The notes under the pieces were generated by a model, which was given only the letters and a program-made list of their open reading frames with translations, did no database searches and had not been told where the DNA came from. Source: Pseudomonas brassicacearum (lineage in GTDB: Bacteria; Pseudomonadota; Gammaproteobacteria; Pseudomonadales; Pseudomonadaceae). From it: a stretch of 64,000 nt of DNA. The translations under genes were made by a program, and so were the position numbers. The DNA is taken from the NCBI RefSeq assembly GCF_000585995.1, contig NZ_CP007410.1:124001-188000 (forward strand). Reading direction: 5' to 3'. Shown here in pieces: positions 63,731 to 64,000 of this stretch; within the stretch, counting starts at the first letter, position 1, and each line of letters begins with the position of its first letter.

Positions 63731-63932
63731 CTGCGGTAACGGCCACTTAGGGTTCCGCCCTGACGGCGGGTCACTTTCGAAGAGCGAAAGTAAGCAAAGC
63801 GCTTTTGCCCCACCACTCGGTGCCTCGCCTAGGCTCGGCATCGAGTGGTGGGGCAAAAGCGCTTTGCTTACTTTTGCGCTTCTCAAAAGTGAGCCGCTGT
63901 AAGAGCGGAACCGCCAGTAGCCGTTACCGCAG
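63731..63932. repeat. About 200-bp imperfect inverted repeat
   Basis: A palindrome with perfect outer arms CTGCGGTAACGGC/GCCGTTACCGCAG (63731-63743 and 63920-63932), and a perfect 33-bp core stem at 63787-63819 and 63842-63874 (core AAGTAAGCAAAGCGCTTTTG). The 22-bp centre contains its own GCCTAGGC palindrome. No coding capacity is evident. The 321-bp tail of the window after lapD holds only this element and its flanks. Confidence 0.9.
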
Positions 63933-64000
63933 AAACGGATATACACCCCCTCCAAAAGCAAGGTCCTAGGAGATTTCCTTCAAGTTGTAGCGAACTTGGT

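Overview
The window is chromosomal DNA of a GC-rich pseudomonad, most likely of the Pseudomonas fluorescens complex. The reasons are trpI divergent from trpBA, gabD-gabT, an oscA-sbp-cysTWA sulfate locus beside desA, lapG-lapD, and many interspersed REP elements of the GTGGGAGCGAGCTTGCTCGCGA and GTGGCGAGGGAGCTTGCTCCCGC types. The species is not fixed from the sequence alone. Coding density is high, most genes are ordinary core or accessory Pseudomonas genes, and there is one tRNA.

Layout. 1-3.7 kb: dodecin end, a DUF883 protein, trpI, trpB, trpA and a strong terminator. 3.9-10.2 kb: a complete pgaABCD operon for poly-N-acetylglucosamine. 10.4-21.3 kb: a Rieske/FAD oxidoreductase, a PEBP-like protein, an MFS carrier with a probable 3' frameshift, a LysR/quinone oxidoreductase pair, two small lipoproteins, a vWA lipoprotein, an ECF sigma/anti-sigma pair and an orphan gene. 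21.3-22.7 kb: a low-key accessory patch with a candidate small RNA, a wrecked Abi gene and tRNA-Arg(CCG). 23-32 kb: gabD, gabT, an HDOD response regulator, two c-di-GMP enzymes and a delta-9 desaturase. 32-37 kb: a DUF6124 gene with an unusual leader, then oscA-sbp-cysT-cysW-cysA. 37.5-41.6 kb: a three-gene dehydrogenase operon whose GMC catalytic subunit carries a C-terminal LecA (PA-IL)-like lectin domain. 41.7-46.9 kb: an Mpo1-like protein, a Crp/Fnr regulator, a hipBA toxin-antitoxin operon and an AraC regulator divergent from a fatty acid desaturase. 47-51.1 kb: a FecI/FecR/TonB-receptor iron-uptake unit. 51.4-53.3 kb: a dCache chemoreceptor. 53.8-59.4 kb: a four-gene operon matching pvfABCD/mgoBCAD (diazeniumdiolate or pyrazine N-oxide signal synthesis). 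60.1-63.7 kb: a GntR regulator, then lapG-lapD. The window ends in a roughly 200-bp inverted repeat.

How they work together. Several units converge on surface life: PNAG synthesis and export (pga), c-di-GMP turnover (27.5-28.5 and 30-32 kb), the c-di-GMP-gated LapD/LapG adhesin control, and the pvf/mgo signal cluster, whose relatives are under Gac/Rsm control. The most interesting items are the pvf/mgo cluster with its AT-rich palindromic upstream region, the lectin-fused GMC dehydrogenase, the structured leader of the DUF6124 gene, the candidate sRNA at 21.57 kb, and the hipBA operator.
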